NCBI GenBank assembly: GCA_907164885.2 | Contig: OU015499.1 | Coordinates: 160,930,634 to 160,994,633 of the forward strand | Origin: Dolomedes plantarius | Taxonomy: Eukaryota > Arthropoda > Arachnida > Araneae > Dolomedidae | Reading direction: 5' to 3' | DNA: 64,000 nucleotides | Part shown: positions 1 through 12,703 of the stretch, piece after piece | How positions within the stretch are numbered: the first letter of the stretch is position 1 | How the letters are laid out: each line of letters starts with the position of its first letter | Position numbers and translations under genes: made by a program | Notes under the pieces: model-generated | Told to the model about the DNA's origin: nothing | Database searches by the model: none | Seen by the model: only the letters and a program-made list of their open reading frames with translations

Positions 1-1176
<1,176 letters not shown>

Positions 1177-1252
<76 letters not shown>
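1177..1252. repeat. (TA)n microsatellite
   Basis: About 38 TA units between two TA-flanked MITEs. Confidence 0.95.
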
Positions 1253-1255
<3 letters not shown>

Positions 1256-1336
1256 TGCGCAAACAGAAAAATTTTCCGAGCATTGCTTCATTTATTATGA
1301 ATTTTTGAACTTTGCACGAATTTATGACGCACCCTG
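1253..1336 (-). mobile_element. 84-bp micro-MITE made of mariner-like terminal sequence
   Basis: Starts CAGTGCGCAAAC and ends GACGCACCCTG, with TA on both sides. In reverse complement it matches the first ~85 bp of the long-TIR element at 6112 (GTGCGTCATAAATTCGTGCA, then the GCTCGGAAAA region). It therefore looks like one terminal arm that has become its own TA-flanked unit. Confidence 0.65.
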
Positions 1337-1436
1337 TATATATACATGAGCCAAATACCTCTGACTCACTGACTTATCACTGTATCTCTTGACCCATAAG
1401 GCCTAGGAAGCTGATATTTTGCGTTGTGGTACTTCA

Positions 1437-1605
1437 GATCCCCTGGGTTTGTGGCGGCCCTGTGGTACAGCGCTCTGGTTTTCGGTGCTGAGGGTACAGG
1501 GATTGAATCCCGGCGTTGCGCCACTGAAAGCCCCCGTTTGTGTCGTCCTTTCATAGGGGGGAATTCTAATCCGTCTATATGGTGCCCCCATAATAAAATG
1601 GCCAG
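1437..1605 (+). mobile_element. tRNA-derived SINE, family 1
   Basis: A polymerase III-type head is visible: A-box-like TGGTACAGCGC near 1462 and B-box-like GGGATTGAATCCC near 1498. The body continues GCCCCCGTTTGTGTCGTCC and ends near GGTGCCCCCATAATAAAATG. A second copy in reverse orientation lies at 19415-19548 and shares body and tail. Two copies with the same head-body-tail order support a SINE rather than a tRNA gene; there is no acceptor stem. Confidence 0.65.
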
Positions 1606-1825
1606 CAAAAACTGCGGTGTACTACGGCGGTAAGGATATTGTCCAAGAAACCGTCTGCCGCATTGGAAAAAGGAAAAAAAAATTCAGATGCCCTAGGTGG
1701 TCATTAAGATTTTAAAAACACCTTTAAAGTTGTTGTTGTTGTTTCTAAAGTTCCATACCATGTTCATATAGTTTTCGAAATGAAGTGTACGACTCCGATA
1801 GTAAGTATCATACTTACTCCGATAG

Positions 1826-2203
1826 TAGCTAAACTTTCTTGAACACTTATTCCAGTATGAATAACGTTCAAATTGCTCTATTTTAGTGTTTTGGTTTGTT
1901 CACAAATAAAGCAAATAAGTCCTATCATACAATGTAATTTATCCATTACACAGCTAAACTGTCTTTAACATCTATAACAATATTAATACCGTTCAAAAGA
2001 CTCAGTTTTTCTGTTTTGGTTTGTTCACAAATAAAGCAAATATGTCTTATCATACAATGTATTTTAACCATTACAAAGTTAAATTGTTTTTAACATCAAT
2101 AACAATTAAAATAACAATATAACTACCGTTCAAAAGACTCAATTTTTCTATTTTGGTTTGTTTACAAATGAAACAAATAAGTCCTATCATACAATGTAAT
2201 TTA
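1826..2203. repeat. Three degenerate copies of the 125-bp satellite
   Basis: The TTTGTTCACAAATAAAGCAA core recurs at about 1897, 2022 and 2159, that is 125 and 137 bp apart; the last step holds a small duplication (ACAATTAAAATAACAATAT). The array stops abruptly at 2203 where a SINE begins, and resumes in degenerate form near 3730. Confidence 0.85.
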
Positions 2204-2214
2204 TGAACCACAAA

Positions 2215-2465
2215 GGTTGGAGTTCGTCTTATCTAGTTGCCACTTCAATTTTCACCGAGCACCCCCCCCCCCCCAGGGCCGACATTTGGGGGGCTCGCAC
2301 CCTATCTCAACCTCTCCGACATCTTATAGGGACCTTCTTGTCTACAGATTTATTGTGACGATATTCAGCCCAGGTATTTAATGATGCATGTCGTGATTCG
2401 ATCCGAGCACCCTCAGCAACGAAAACCGACGAACTACCACATGGCTATCTCCAACCCTTAAAGGT
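2215..2465 (-). mobile_element. tRNA-derived SINE, family 2
   Basis: Reverse-complemented, the right end gives an A-box-like TAGCCATGTGGTAGTTCG and a B-box-like GGATCGAATC, then a body with a G/C-rich run (C14 at 2262 on the plus strand). The same order of motifs occurs at 32430-32690, and the tail alone at 13770-13870. Confidence 0.6.
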
Positions 2466-3725
2466 ATTAAAATAGAGGTTCAAATTACCAAAATAAATAA
2501 GTAATAAATACATATTTAACGCCAGATCATTGTCGTTCAATTGCGGGGTGAACTTGTCTGAGAAATGGCAACACTTTACGGCTAAAGTTAGTGTAAATTA
2601 AATGAAGCAAATTACATAATGGAGGATACTTATATAATGGAGGATATTTATCTAGTCACTGATAAAGTGTTAGTAGTCAAAGAGATCTGAGAGTTCATTG
2701 CATATGATAACACAAATACAATACGTACCTTATTAATTCTTGCGGGAAGTGCAAATCTCTTTGTTCAGAAAATCATTCGAACAACTTCTTAGTGTATTCA
2801 AATACTTTATCTCACTGTCAGAGTTTCAGAGAATAAGATACAAGGTAAGTAATAAATTTAAACAATACAATGATAGAACAGCAAAGCTCTATAACCTTTC
2901 AGTTCCACATAATAAATATAAGCACACCGTTTCATTTAAACAGGTGTAGAACTCAGCCTGCTTGCTTCTGAACGTGTCCAATTTTACAGGTTTCCCGCAC
3001 GTAACCAAAATTTTTATTGAATCATTAATTCAGGAAGACCGCAAATTAAAGCTTAGTGAAAGGGATAAAGCATTCAAAACGAGTCAGGCTATTACAATAT
3101 TTGCATTTTACAGACAATGTATCACCGTTACTGTGTTGAGATACATAATAAGCTAATCATGTCATAGAGGCACCTTAATTGTTGAAATCTGACCGTCAGA
3201 GGAATTTGACACATGCATAATTTCGCAGAGGGGATTGTTATTTAAATTGTATGTTAATGGCATCACGAACTAACACGCGAGAGCACTTTTACTAGTGACT
3301 TACAATTCGTAGGGTTGAAAAGCTTCCGGTTTCCATTTTTTGAAATATAAAAAGTGCTAAATTATACAACACATAATTTAGCACACTTTCACGTTTTTCC
3401 ATGGGCATGGGAAAATACTAACAATTTTTTTTTCGTATCACATGTTTACTCTCCATTGAAGCGAGTAAAGCAAAACAAACCGTCCGCTTTTGACACAAAA
3501 GAAAGGAAATGGCGGTGCGTTGAACTTTTTTGACGGGAAAATTTTGCATCACTTCGAAAGTCTTTTCATGCTTTTTTTTTGTTTCGTTTTTGGCACGTTT
3601 GAATAAAGTTTTACAAAACTGAATGCGAAAGCCGAGCTTTAATGATATGTCTAATTTTGAGATTTCTGTCGGCTGCTCTCTGATGTAAATATTTTTTTAA
3701 GCAGAGAAACGAGAAACTGGTGTCA
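2466..3725. other. Apparently single-copy AT-rich DNA, no gene recognised
   Basis: Nothing here matches other parts of the window. Short open frames (2740-2949, 2962-3156) show no recognisable domain. A small direct repeat, ATAATGGAGGATA, occurs twice around 2620-2650. This block interrupts the 125-bp satellite. Confidence 0.4.
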
Positions 3726-5236
3726 AAATTTTCATTTCAATTTCAGTTAGATTCGCATTTATTGTTTTACACTACAATATGTGGAAGTCAACGACCGTTT
3801 AAAATGCATCTCTCCGAATTTGGTTTCTACATAGATAAAGCAAATACGTCCTATCACAAAGATAAAACTCAATTCATTTTATTTATAACAGAACTAATTT
3901 TTCATTAACCTCTGTAGCAACATATCTACAGTTTAAAATGCTGTCTTTTTCTGATTCGTTTTGTGCATATATAAAGCAAATGGCTTATTATGAAGATAAA
4001 ATATGATGCATTTTATCCATTACTAAGCTAAATTTTCTTTAACACCTATTCTAGTATGAATACCGTTCCAATTGCTCTATTTCTGTGTTTTGGTTTGTTC
4101 ACAAATAAAGCTAATAAGTCCTATCATACAATGTAATTTATCCGTTACACAGCTAAACTGTCTTTAACATCTCTAACAATATTAATACCGTTCAAAAGAC
4201 TCAATTTTTCTATTTTGGTTTGTTCACAAATAAAGCAAATAAGTCCTATCATACAATGTAATTTATCCATTACACAACTAAACTGTCTTTAACATCTGTA
4301 ACAATATTAATACCGTTCAAAAGACTCAATATTTCTATTTTGGTTTGTTCACAAATAAAGCAAATAAGTCCTATCATACAATGTAATTTATCCATTACAC
4401 AGCTAAACTGTCTTTAACATCTATAACAATATTAATACCGTTTAAAGGACTCAATTTTTCTATTTTGGTTTGTTCACAAATAAAGCAAATACGTCCTATC
4501 ATACAATGTAATTCATCCATTACACAGCTAAACTGTCTTTAACATCTATAACAATATTAATACCGTTCAAAGGACTCAATTTTTCTATTTTGGTTTGTTC
4601 ACAAATAAAGCAAATAAGTCCTATCATACAATGTAATTTATCCGTTACACAGCTAAACTGTCTTTAACATCTGTAACAATATTAATACCGTTCAAAAGAC
4701 TCAATATTTCTATTTTGGTTTGTTCACAAATAAAGCAAATACGTCCTATCATACAATGTAATTCATCCATTGCACAGCTAAACTGTCTTTAACATCTATA
4801 ACAATATAAATACCGTTCAAAGGACTCAATTTTTCTATTTTGGTTTGTGCACAAATAAAGCAAATACGTCCTATCATACAATGTAATTCATCCATTACAC
4901 AGCTAAACTGTCTTTAACATCTATAACAATATTAATACCGTTCAAAAGACTCAATATTTCTATTTTGGTTTGTTCACAAATAAAGCAAATAAGTCCTATC
5001 ATACAATGCATTTTAACCATTACAAAGCTAAACTGTCTTTAACATCTATAACAATATTAATACCGTTCAAAAGACTCAATATTTCTATTTTGGTTTGTTC
5101 ACAAATAAAGCAAATAAGTCCTATCATACAATGCATTTTAACCATTACAAAGCTAAACTGTCTTTAACATCTATAACAATATTAATACCGTTCAAAAGAC
5201 TCAATTTTTCTATTTTGGTTTGTTCACAAATAAAGT
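3726..5236. repeat. 125-bp satellite array, about 12 monomers
   Basis: The CACAAATAAAG motif falls at 4100, 4225, 4350, 4475, 4600, 4725, 4850, 4975, 5100 and 5225: exactly 125 bp each time. Monomers from 4100 on are near-identical; those at 3730-4100 are strongly diverged. Variant sites (AAGTCC/ACGTCC, TTTATCC/TTCATCC, TGTAATT/TGCATTT) are shared between non-adjacent monomers, suggesting unequal exchange or conversion. It codes for nothing. Confidence 0.97.
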
Positions 5237-5270
5237 AACCGAGCTTAGCTGTGTAATGGATAAATTGCAT
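5237..5270 (-). repeat. Inverted monomer fragment at the array edge
   Basis: TTAGCTGTGTAATGGATAAA is the reverse complement of the monomer segment TTTATCCATTACACAGCTAA. The array therefore ends in a short snap-back inversion. Confidence 0.8.
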
Positions 5271-5389
5271 TGAATTTTATTTACGAAGTAAGAAGTGAGT
5301 GTTTTTACTGAAATTTTCAAATTTATACCGATACATTACGCTCAAGCTTACACCACTCATTAAGTTTCAATGAGTTTTTGCATTTTTTC

Positions 5390-5815
5390 CACGTTTTTAT
5401 TAACTCGCTATCTTGTTTGTTTGTTTGTGTGTGTGTTTGTCCAGTACAAATCTTGCAATCAATTTTTAACTAACTTCCCTAATAGCTAGACATTTGAAAC
5501 TTTTAGAATAGCTCAGAACACGATGACAATACATTTTTTAGCCATATTCAAGCAGATTTTAATTCATTTTCAGTTAATTTTGTTTTGTAGAATGGTGCAG
5601 CCATTTATTGGCCGGGACGGGAACGAAAAGTTAAACGCGAGTTAACTTCCCATTAACTTCATATTATTTCAAGTTTATGGGATAATTCATCAAAAAATTT
5701 TTTAAAAAGTATTTGTTAATACATAGAATTGTCAATTTTATATGATTAAACAGAAAATTTAAACACAAGGTATATAAAAAGTTCTTTTTATCTTGTAATT
5801 ATTAGGATGTTAAAA
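5390..5815 (+). repeat. ~420-bp dispersed repeat R420, copy 1
   Basis: Begins near TTTTTATTAACTCGC and ends near AAAAAGTTCTTTTTATCTTG, a small palindrome. Landmarks in order: TTTGTCCAGTACAAATCTTG, CTAGACATTTGAAAC, GGTGCAGCCAT, GGGACGGGAACGAAAAG, GAATTGTCAA. Related copies: 10852-11256 (-), 12166-12590 (+), 31797-32215 (+), 48150-48645 (-, altered core), 59745-60005 (-, partial). No TIRs, poly-A tail or Pol III boxes seen, so the class is unknown. Confidence 0.85.
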
Positions 5816-6289
5816 CATGAGGTATATTTCTACACCTATTTAAATTTTAAAACACCCAAAAATATTGACACTAGGAAAATCAAATTAATGAAAATAAATT
5901 AAATTTTTTACACACACTGTAATATATAATAAAATTTCATTTAATTTTAATGATACCCTCGGGCCGAATTTTAAGTCGACATTTTATGTAAAAAGGGAGT
6001 CCTATAATCCGAAAAATAAGTAAGTAATCTCTTTAATTTCTCACATTTTCCTTTTTATATCATTACATGCGTTTTTACATCTTTACATCTTTTTACATAC
6101 ATTTGAATATACCGGGTGCGTCATAAATTCGTGCAAAGTTCAAAAATTCGTAATAAAAGAAATAATGCTCGGAAAAATTTTCTGTTTGCGCGAATAGGAT
6201 CAGAGGGACATTGGATTTTTTTCCATGTAAAAAAGAAGTGTTTCTAAAAGTAACCGAAAGAGGGCGCTTTTGCGTGACCACGCTAAGCC

Positions 6290-6660
6290 TGTATTGCGGG
6301 AAAGACATGCGTTACCTGTTGTCACCTTCATGCAGGATGGTGCTCCGCCCCACATTTCACGTGATGTCAAGACGTTCCTGTTGGAATATTTCACTGAAGA
6401 CCGAGTTCTATAATTCGCGGTTATAAGGTTCAGTGGCCCTCACGGTCACCAGACTTGACCCCGATAAATTTTTAGTTCGGGGGATGCTTAAAGACTCGTG
6501 TGTACGGGGGCTCCACAAACACTTTGGTGGAACTGAAAAATGTCATTCGACAGACAGTCGCTGCCATCGATGCTACAATCCGCTGTAATGGGCTTAGTGA
6601 CGCGCGTCACTTGCCTATTATCTTGTGCTGGTAGTAATGTTGAACATCTGTTACTTTAAA
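6290..6660 (+). pseudogene. C-terminal remnant of a mariner/IS630-type transposase
   Basis: Pieces in different frames read FMQDGAPPHISRDVKTFLL near 6330-6390 and WPSRSPDLTP near 6435-6465, followed by L-V-E-L-K-N-V-I-R-Q. The pattern QDGAPPH...SPDLTP is the second and third catalytic region of this transposase superfamily; the expected final acid is replaced (INF) next to a stop. The first catalytic Asp and the DNA-binding domain are absent. Confidence 0.75.
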
Positions 6661-6807
6661 ATAAATGTAAAAAGTAAACGATAGAAATAAACAAAATTGA
6701 AAATCAAGCATAGACTGCTAAATCACTATAACATAAAACTTATCCTGCAAAGAAAACATTTTCAATAGAGGATAGCGCAGAAGATTCATATCCCCATAAT
6801 GAAAAAA

Positions 6808-7259
6808 ACAAATAAATAATCCAACAGATATAGATAAAAAATTATACTAAAATAGACAAAAAACAAACAGAAATCAAGCACTCTGGGCATCCACGCACCA
6901 ACGGCAAGATTCTGTATAAGTGCCGGAACTGAACCATAAAACAACAGAGGTAACCGACAGGTCTCGTCATCAGGGAGCCTAACCATATCAGAATGAAAAG
7001 TGAGTTGTGTTTGTCTTTTCATTTTCTTCTTGACTAATTGCTTCTTTGGGGGACTCGGGGCTTTGGGATGTCTTTTGGGCTTACCTGCATTCTATTCAGA
7101 CAGTTCCCCTTGAGGTAATTGACATGGTTAGGCTCCCTGATGACGAGACCTACAGAATCTTGCCGTTGGTGCGTGGATGCCCAGAGTGCTTGATTTCTGT
7201 TTGTTTTTTGTCTATTTTAGTATAATTTTTTTATCTATATCTGTTGGATTATTTATTTA
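6808..7259. repeat. Large imperfect palindrome inside the mariner-like element
   Basis: Left arm 6810-6916 plus 6959-6986 pairs almost perfectly with right arm 7124-7259: for example CTCTGGGCATCCACGCACCA against TGGTGCGTGGATGCCCAGAG. The left arm holds an extra ~42 bp. The spacer is ~137 bp. It could be a nested fold-back MITE or an inverted duplication. Confidence 0.85.
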
Positions 7260-7508
7260 AAATAAATGCACAGTCTCGTGTTATTGTGATCTATTTGATT
7301 TTCTGTTTGAGTTTGCCTGATTTGCATAAAACGTCTCCGTATGATGCGTGAGCGCCCTCTTTCGGTTACTTTTGGAAACTTTTTTCTTTTTGACATGGAA
7401 AAAATACCAATGACTCTCTGATCTTATTGGCGCAAACAGAAACATTTTCCGAGCGTTACATCTTTTATTACGAATTTTTGAACTTCGCACGAATTTATGA
7501 CGCGCTTT

Positions 7509-8366
7509 ATGACGGCCGGTATTTTAGCTAACGAAACGTTATTAACGTGGCTGAAGGAAAAACTGACAACCAAATCAGCTCCCTAGATTTCCATGGTCTG
7601 ATGGCCAATTAGCATCATTCTACATAATGAAATGTGTAGAAGAAGAATGCCTCAAAATTACCTATCTTCATAATTGTGCCGATGGATTTCCCAATTCCTG
7701 TTTTATCATGAGTTTAAAACGTGATGTTTTACGGCGACGAAAAATCAAAATTTAAAATAAATTCAATAGCTTTGATTACGAACATTTATTTTCCTTTCTG
7801 CCCGAATAGAAATTATATTTAATCGAATCAAACTAGAAAGTCGGTTGTTAATCTAAACGAGAATTCGGCTGGTTCGTTAGTCAAGTAAAGTATGTATTAT
7901 ACCACGGGGCTGGTAATAGGGTTCACGAAAGATTAAAGACGAACATTTTAACGCATAAAGGATCCAAACTGCCGTGAAATTTAATCTCCATGGCAGATCT
8001 GCAATGCTTTTCCTTTTTTTTTCTTTTAAGTGCTAAGGTGCTATTCTTTACAAATGCGGTTAAATCGTTGATCGTAGTGTCATTATATTTTTACGTCACG
8101 TTTCACGAAATTTGCAGTAGCAATCCAGTTTGGCGCATTTGCGGACTGTATCATATCCGTCATATTAACCCTTTTTTCCTTCATTAACTAAATTTCAATC
8201 GAAATTTCACTATAGATAATAAAGTGTTAATGGGTCGCGGACGTTTCACTGAGGAAGAAGTTTTAAAATCGATACAAAATCGATTAAAATATAAAACACA
8301 ACGTATTCGGGAAAAAAGGAAGTGAATCAGATTATAAATTATAAGAAGCTGAGAAAAAAAATAATA
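7509..8366. other. No gene recognised
   Basis: AT-rich sequence without matches elsewhere in the window. The open frame at 7990-8187 is a poly-T-rich, hydrophobic low-complexity stretch without a domain. Confidence 0.35.
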
Positions 8367-8974
<608 letters not shown>

Positions 8975-8975
<1 letters not shown>

Positions 8976-10569
8976 TAGCCGAGCTTCGGCCAGCTACGCT
9001 CAGGCCATCCGTCCACCAGGCTTTGAATTGATTGAGTGAGAGGGAGAATTTTCATAAGAGGCTCTATTAATTTGCAGTCTCCCCCCCCCCACCCCACAAA
9101 AAGAAAAATTTGTTATTCGTATTAACACCCACCACCACCTGGTATGATATGAGCATACCTGCATTACAAAAAGATAAATTTTCATGTGCCAGTCTGGAAC
9201 TGAATTTTAATGGAACAGCATTAACCTCCTGAGATTCGAGCAAAATAAAATTTTAATATTTTTTATAATTATAGTTTATTAAAACAAATGAACTTTAAAA
9301 AAGCTTGTTTTTCAAGAAATTAATGAATTTAAATTTTTTAATATTTCAGGTGTGCACATCCATTTTATTGGATGCTGAGGTCATAAACACGATAAATAAT
9401 GACAATCCCGCGCAAAAACATTTAAACAAAAAACTTTATTTAGGTAAACTAATAAACTTTATGAAGTTAATACTAAGTTAATTATTGAATTTTAAACTAA
9501 AATTTAATTAAAAGTTAATTATTGAATTTCTAATAGTTCTAAAAGTGTATTACTAATAGTTAATAGCAGTTAATTACCCACCAATTTACATTAAGATTCA
9601 TGAAAAACTTTAAAACAATTTCTTTCAGCAGCCATACTCAAAAACATTTTGCAAACTGTACCATTAAAAGCCGTAAAGTAAAAATGTCAAATTGTGGAAT
9701 AATTGTTTACCAAAATCAATTTAAAAACTAAACAGAGTATAAATAACGTAATAAAAAAAGCATGGGAAATGTTATTAAAAAAATGAATAAAAAGAAAACC
9801 CAATAAAAAAAATATAAATTCATAAGTTCTCAGAATTCAGCTAGATCTAGCCTGTCATCATTGGAGCAAAAAAACCTGAAAAGTTAAAACATAAAATATA
9901 CACATTTATAATAAACCACTGAAAGCTCAAAAGTAAAAATCTCAATTTTATTACCCAAAATCAATTTAAAAACTAAACACAGTATAAATAAAAATATAAA
10001 ATAAAGCAATCGTTGCCATTCTGAAAGCAAACGATAATCAAAATTGATGCGCCTTATAAAATAAAATTATTTAACACAAATATAAATAACAAAAAATAGT
10101 TATATACTGTGCTACCAACCAAGCCACTACATATAAAAAATAGAACCAAAAGAATAGAATGCTACTAATTCAGTCACCAATAATACAAGAAATTATTTTA
10201 AATCGTAGTAAGCAATGAAAAACATTATACACACTCCAATAATAGCAAAACAAAACATGATGGTAAAATAGGTCTTGTCAGTGATTCATTTTTTAGTGAG
10301 AATCACGCTGTGTTTACGTTTTGTTCGGTGGAGTATGCATTTAGAATTGAAATATCTCTAAAACTATTAAAGTAACAGAATAAGTGAACGCAGAAAAAAT
10401 TTCAGTTTTTAAAGCTCTTTCCAAATATGCAACATTTATGTACTTTGATGAAAAAAAAAAAAAATACATCGATTTCGACATTTTCAAATATGGCCGAATT
10501 TAGTAATGGAAGCCCGGTTCTCCCGGAATTGTGACACGAAAGACATAGCATTTGCTTTATTTATATAGA
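8975..10569 (-). mobile_element. Candidate Helitron, terminal type E
   Basis: On the minus strand the unit begins TCTATATAAATAAAGCAAAT (plus-strand end 10569) and ends with the hairpin GCCGAAGCTCGGC running straight into CTAG, followed by T. TC start, hairpin and CTAG end, and A/T at the flanks are Helitron hallmarks. The inside is AT-rich without Rep or helicase coding; two internal blocks around 9660-9760 and 9910-9990 resemble each other (TTTAAAAACTAAACA). Confidence 0.55.
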
Positions 10570-10588
10570 TGTATCTTTATATAAATAA

Positions 10589-10628
<40 letters not shown>

Positions 10629-10634
<6 letters not shown>

Positions 10635-10788
10635 CAAAATTTTGACGCATCTTAGCACTTTTCTGTTTAACCTGTCCAAGCGGTAGACTGGGTTTGGCGC
10701 GATGTCAAAATTATAACTCACGAGGACGGACGGGCAGACAGTTTTAGCGTCTGAAATTTTCCTTTCTGCAGGACCGTTATGGAGGACA
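10629..10788 (-). mobile_element. Fragment of MITE family P10
   Basis: Reverse complement of the P10 segment also seen at 37800-37960 and 60297-60480: GTTTGGCGC, TTATAACTCACGAGG, CGTCTGAAATTTTCCTTTC, GACCGTTATGGAGGA. It is preceded by (TA)n at 10590-10628. Confidence 0.75.
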
Positions 10789-10851
10789 TATATTTTGAAT
10801 TATTTATTATAAAAAGTTACTGTAAGATATATAATTAAAAGATAAAAAGAG

Positions 10852-11256
10852 CTTTTTATATACCATGTTATTAAGTTTTCTGTTGAATAATATAAAATTG
10901 ACAATTCTATATATTAATAAATACTTTTTTAAAATATTTTTGATGAATTATCCCATCCACTTGAAAGAAAATGAAGTTAATCGGAAGTTAACTCGCGTTT
11001 CACTTTTCGTTCCCGTCCCGGCCGATAGAGGGCTGCACCAGTCTACAAAACAAAATTAACTGAAAATTAATTTCATTCTGCTTAAAGATGGCTAAAAGTA
11101 TCAAAAGAATGCATTGTTATCTCGTCTTGAGCTATTCTAAAAGTTTCAAATGTCTAGCTTGTCGGGAAGTTAGTTAAAAATCAATTGCAAGATTTGTACC
11201 TGACAAACACACACACAAACAAACAAAAAAAGCGAGTTAATAAAAACATGGTAAAA
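10852..11256 (-). repeat. Dispersed repeat R420, copy 2
   Basis: Reads GAGCTTTTTATATACCATGT at the left and AAAAAAGCGAGTTAATAAAA at the right, in the reverse of copy 1. A 64-codon frame (10865-11059) inside it also recurs in other copies but looks like a by-product of sequence similarity, not a gene. Confidence 0.85.
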
Positions 11257-11289
11257 ATCAGAGAGATAGCGTATAATTAAGCAAGAATA

Positions 11290-11578
11290 TTACCGTATAT
11301 TTAAGTAGGAATTATACATTTAAGCGTAAAATTAATTTCATAGTTCTGCGCGCAAGCCAGAATACAGGAAAAATACTTAAAAAACAAGGTATATCTAAAG
11401 CATTTTAAAAAATATTTAAAATTATTTTGAGAGTTGAAAATTTGCTTATTAAAATAACTATATCAATTTATCCTATACATAAAATTTGGAAAAATTGGGA
11501 GTAAATTGAAACAGTAACAAAGAGTCAAAAAGTTTGAAAGTATGCCTTATTTCCTCGACTTAAGGGCCATGAGTCCCC
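11290..11578 (+). mobile_element. 3' part of a TTAA-flanked MITE
   Basis: About 290 bp matches the right portion of the element at 61911-62657 (TAATTTCATAGTTCTGCGC; TGAAAATTTG; AAATTTGGAAAAATTGGGAG) and ends GAGTCCCC followed by TTAA. The left half is missing. Confidence 0.7.
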
Positions 11579-11582
11579 TTAA

Positions 11583-12165
11583 ATTGTGACCAGTCATGAC
11601 TTGCACCAATTACATAAACAGAATATTTTGAATTATTTATAATAAAAAATTACTGTAAGATATATAAAAGGAACATTTTTCGGCTGGCAATATTTCAATG
11701 TTTTCCGTAACTAAAAAAACGGGAAGTGAAGCTCCCTTTGCAAGAAAATTTAATTTCCAGATTTTGGTAGACTAACCAGTTACGTGTAACGTCTTTACGC
11801 AACGAAAAGAAACTTGTAAAAAAATTGCATTTAATTTTTTTTATAGAATGACGTGTTATGCAAGACATAGTGAAAATGATGAATCAAGAATTACGAAGTT
11901 CCGTTTTCGTGTTTGTTAGTTTGGCATAATGCGATAATGAAGATAAAACTACTTACTTCAGACATGACAAGGCGGAACTTTAACAGCATTAAAATTCTTT
12001 TATTTTCTTATGAACTTTCACTTCATTACTCAGAACTGATTTTACTCAACAAAAGCATTTCCTACGTTGGCTGAAAATTTAAAAAAAAATGCATTTTTAA
12101 TAATTCATGATGTGTATTTTTGAAGGTAGCGTAAGATGGGGTTACTTTGAGACGGATTTTAAGTT
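11583..12165. other. No gene recognised
   Basis: AT-rich; includes a short stretch (GAATTATTTATAATAAAAAA near 11630) similar to 10797, probably repeat remnant. No open frame of note. Confidence 0.35.
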
Positions 12166-12590
12166 TTTATTACCATGTTTTTATTAACTTGCTTTCTTGT
12201 TTGTTTGTGTGTTTATCCGGTACAAATCTTGCAATCGATTTTTAACTAACTTCCCGACTAGCTAGACATTTGAAACTTTTAGAATAGCTCAGAACACGAT
12301 GACAATGCATTTTTAAAACACTTTTAGCCATCTTTAAGCAAAATTGAATCCATTTTCAGTTAATTTTGTTTTGTAGACTGGTGCAGCCATCTATCGGCCG
12401 GGACGGGAACGAAAAGTGAAACGCGAGTTAACTTCCAATCGACTTCATTTTCTTTCGATCGGATGGGATAATTCATCCAAAAAAATTTAAAAAAGTATTT
12501 ATTAATACATAGAATTGTCAAGTTTATATGATTCAACGGAAAATTTAAAAACATGGGATATAAAAAGTTCTTTTTATCTTGTAATTATTT
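12166..12590 (+). repeat. Dispersed repeat R420, copy 3
   Basis: Collinear with copy 1 and the copy at 31797, including GGCCGGGACGGGAACGAAAA and the terminal AAAAAGTTCTTTTTATCTTG. Confidence 0.88.
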
Positions 12591-12703
12591 ATTGTTAAGC
12601 GCTATATTTTATACGAAAAGAGTCAAAAGTCAAGAATATGTCACTCATTTCCATTTTCATAATTTGAGGAGCTGAAAGTGTTAGTACATGAGTACATCGG
12701 TAT

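Larger units (their letters stand above)
6112..7508 (+). mobile_element. Mariner-like element with ~160-bp terminal inverted repeats
   Basis: The first ~160 bp (from CGGGTGCGTCATAAATTCGT to the GAAAGAGGGCGCT motif near 6265) reappear inverted at about 7345-7505, with scattered substitutions. TA precedes the left end. Inside are a transposase remnant (6290-6660) and a separate palindrome (6808-7259). The N-terminal half of the transposase is missing, so it is a defective copy. Confidence 0.75.
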
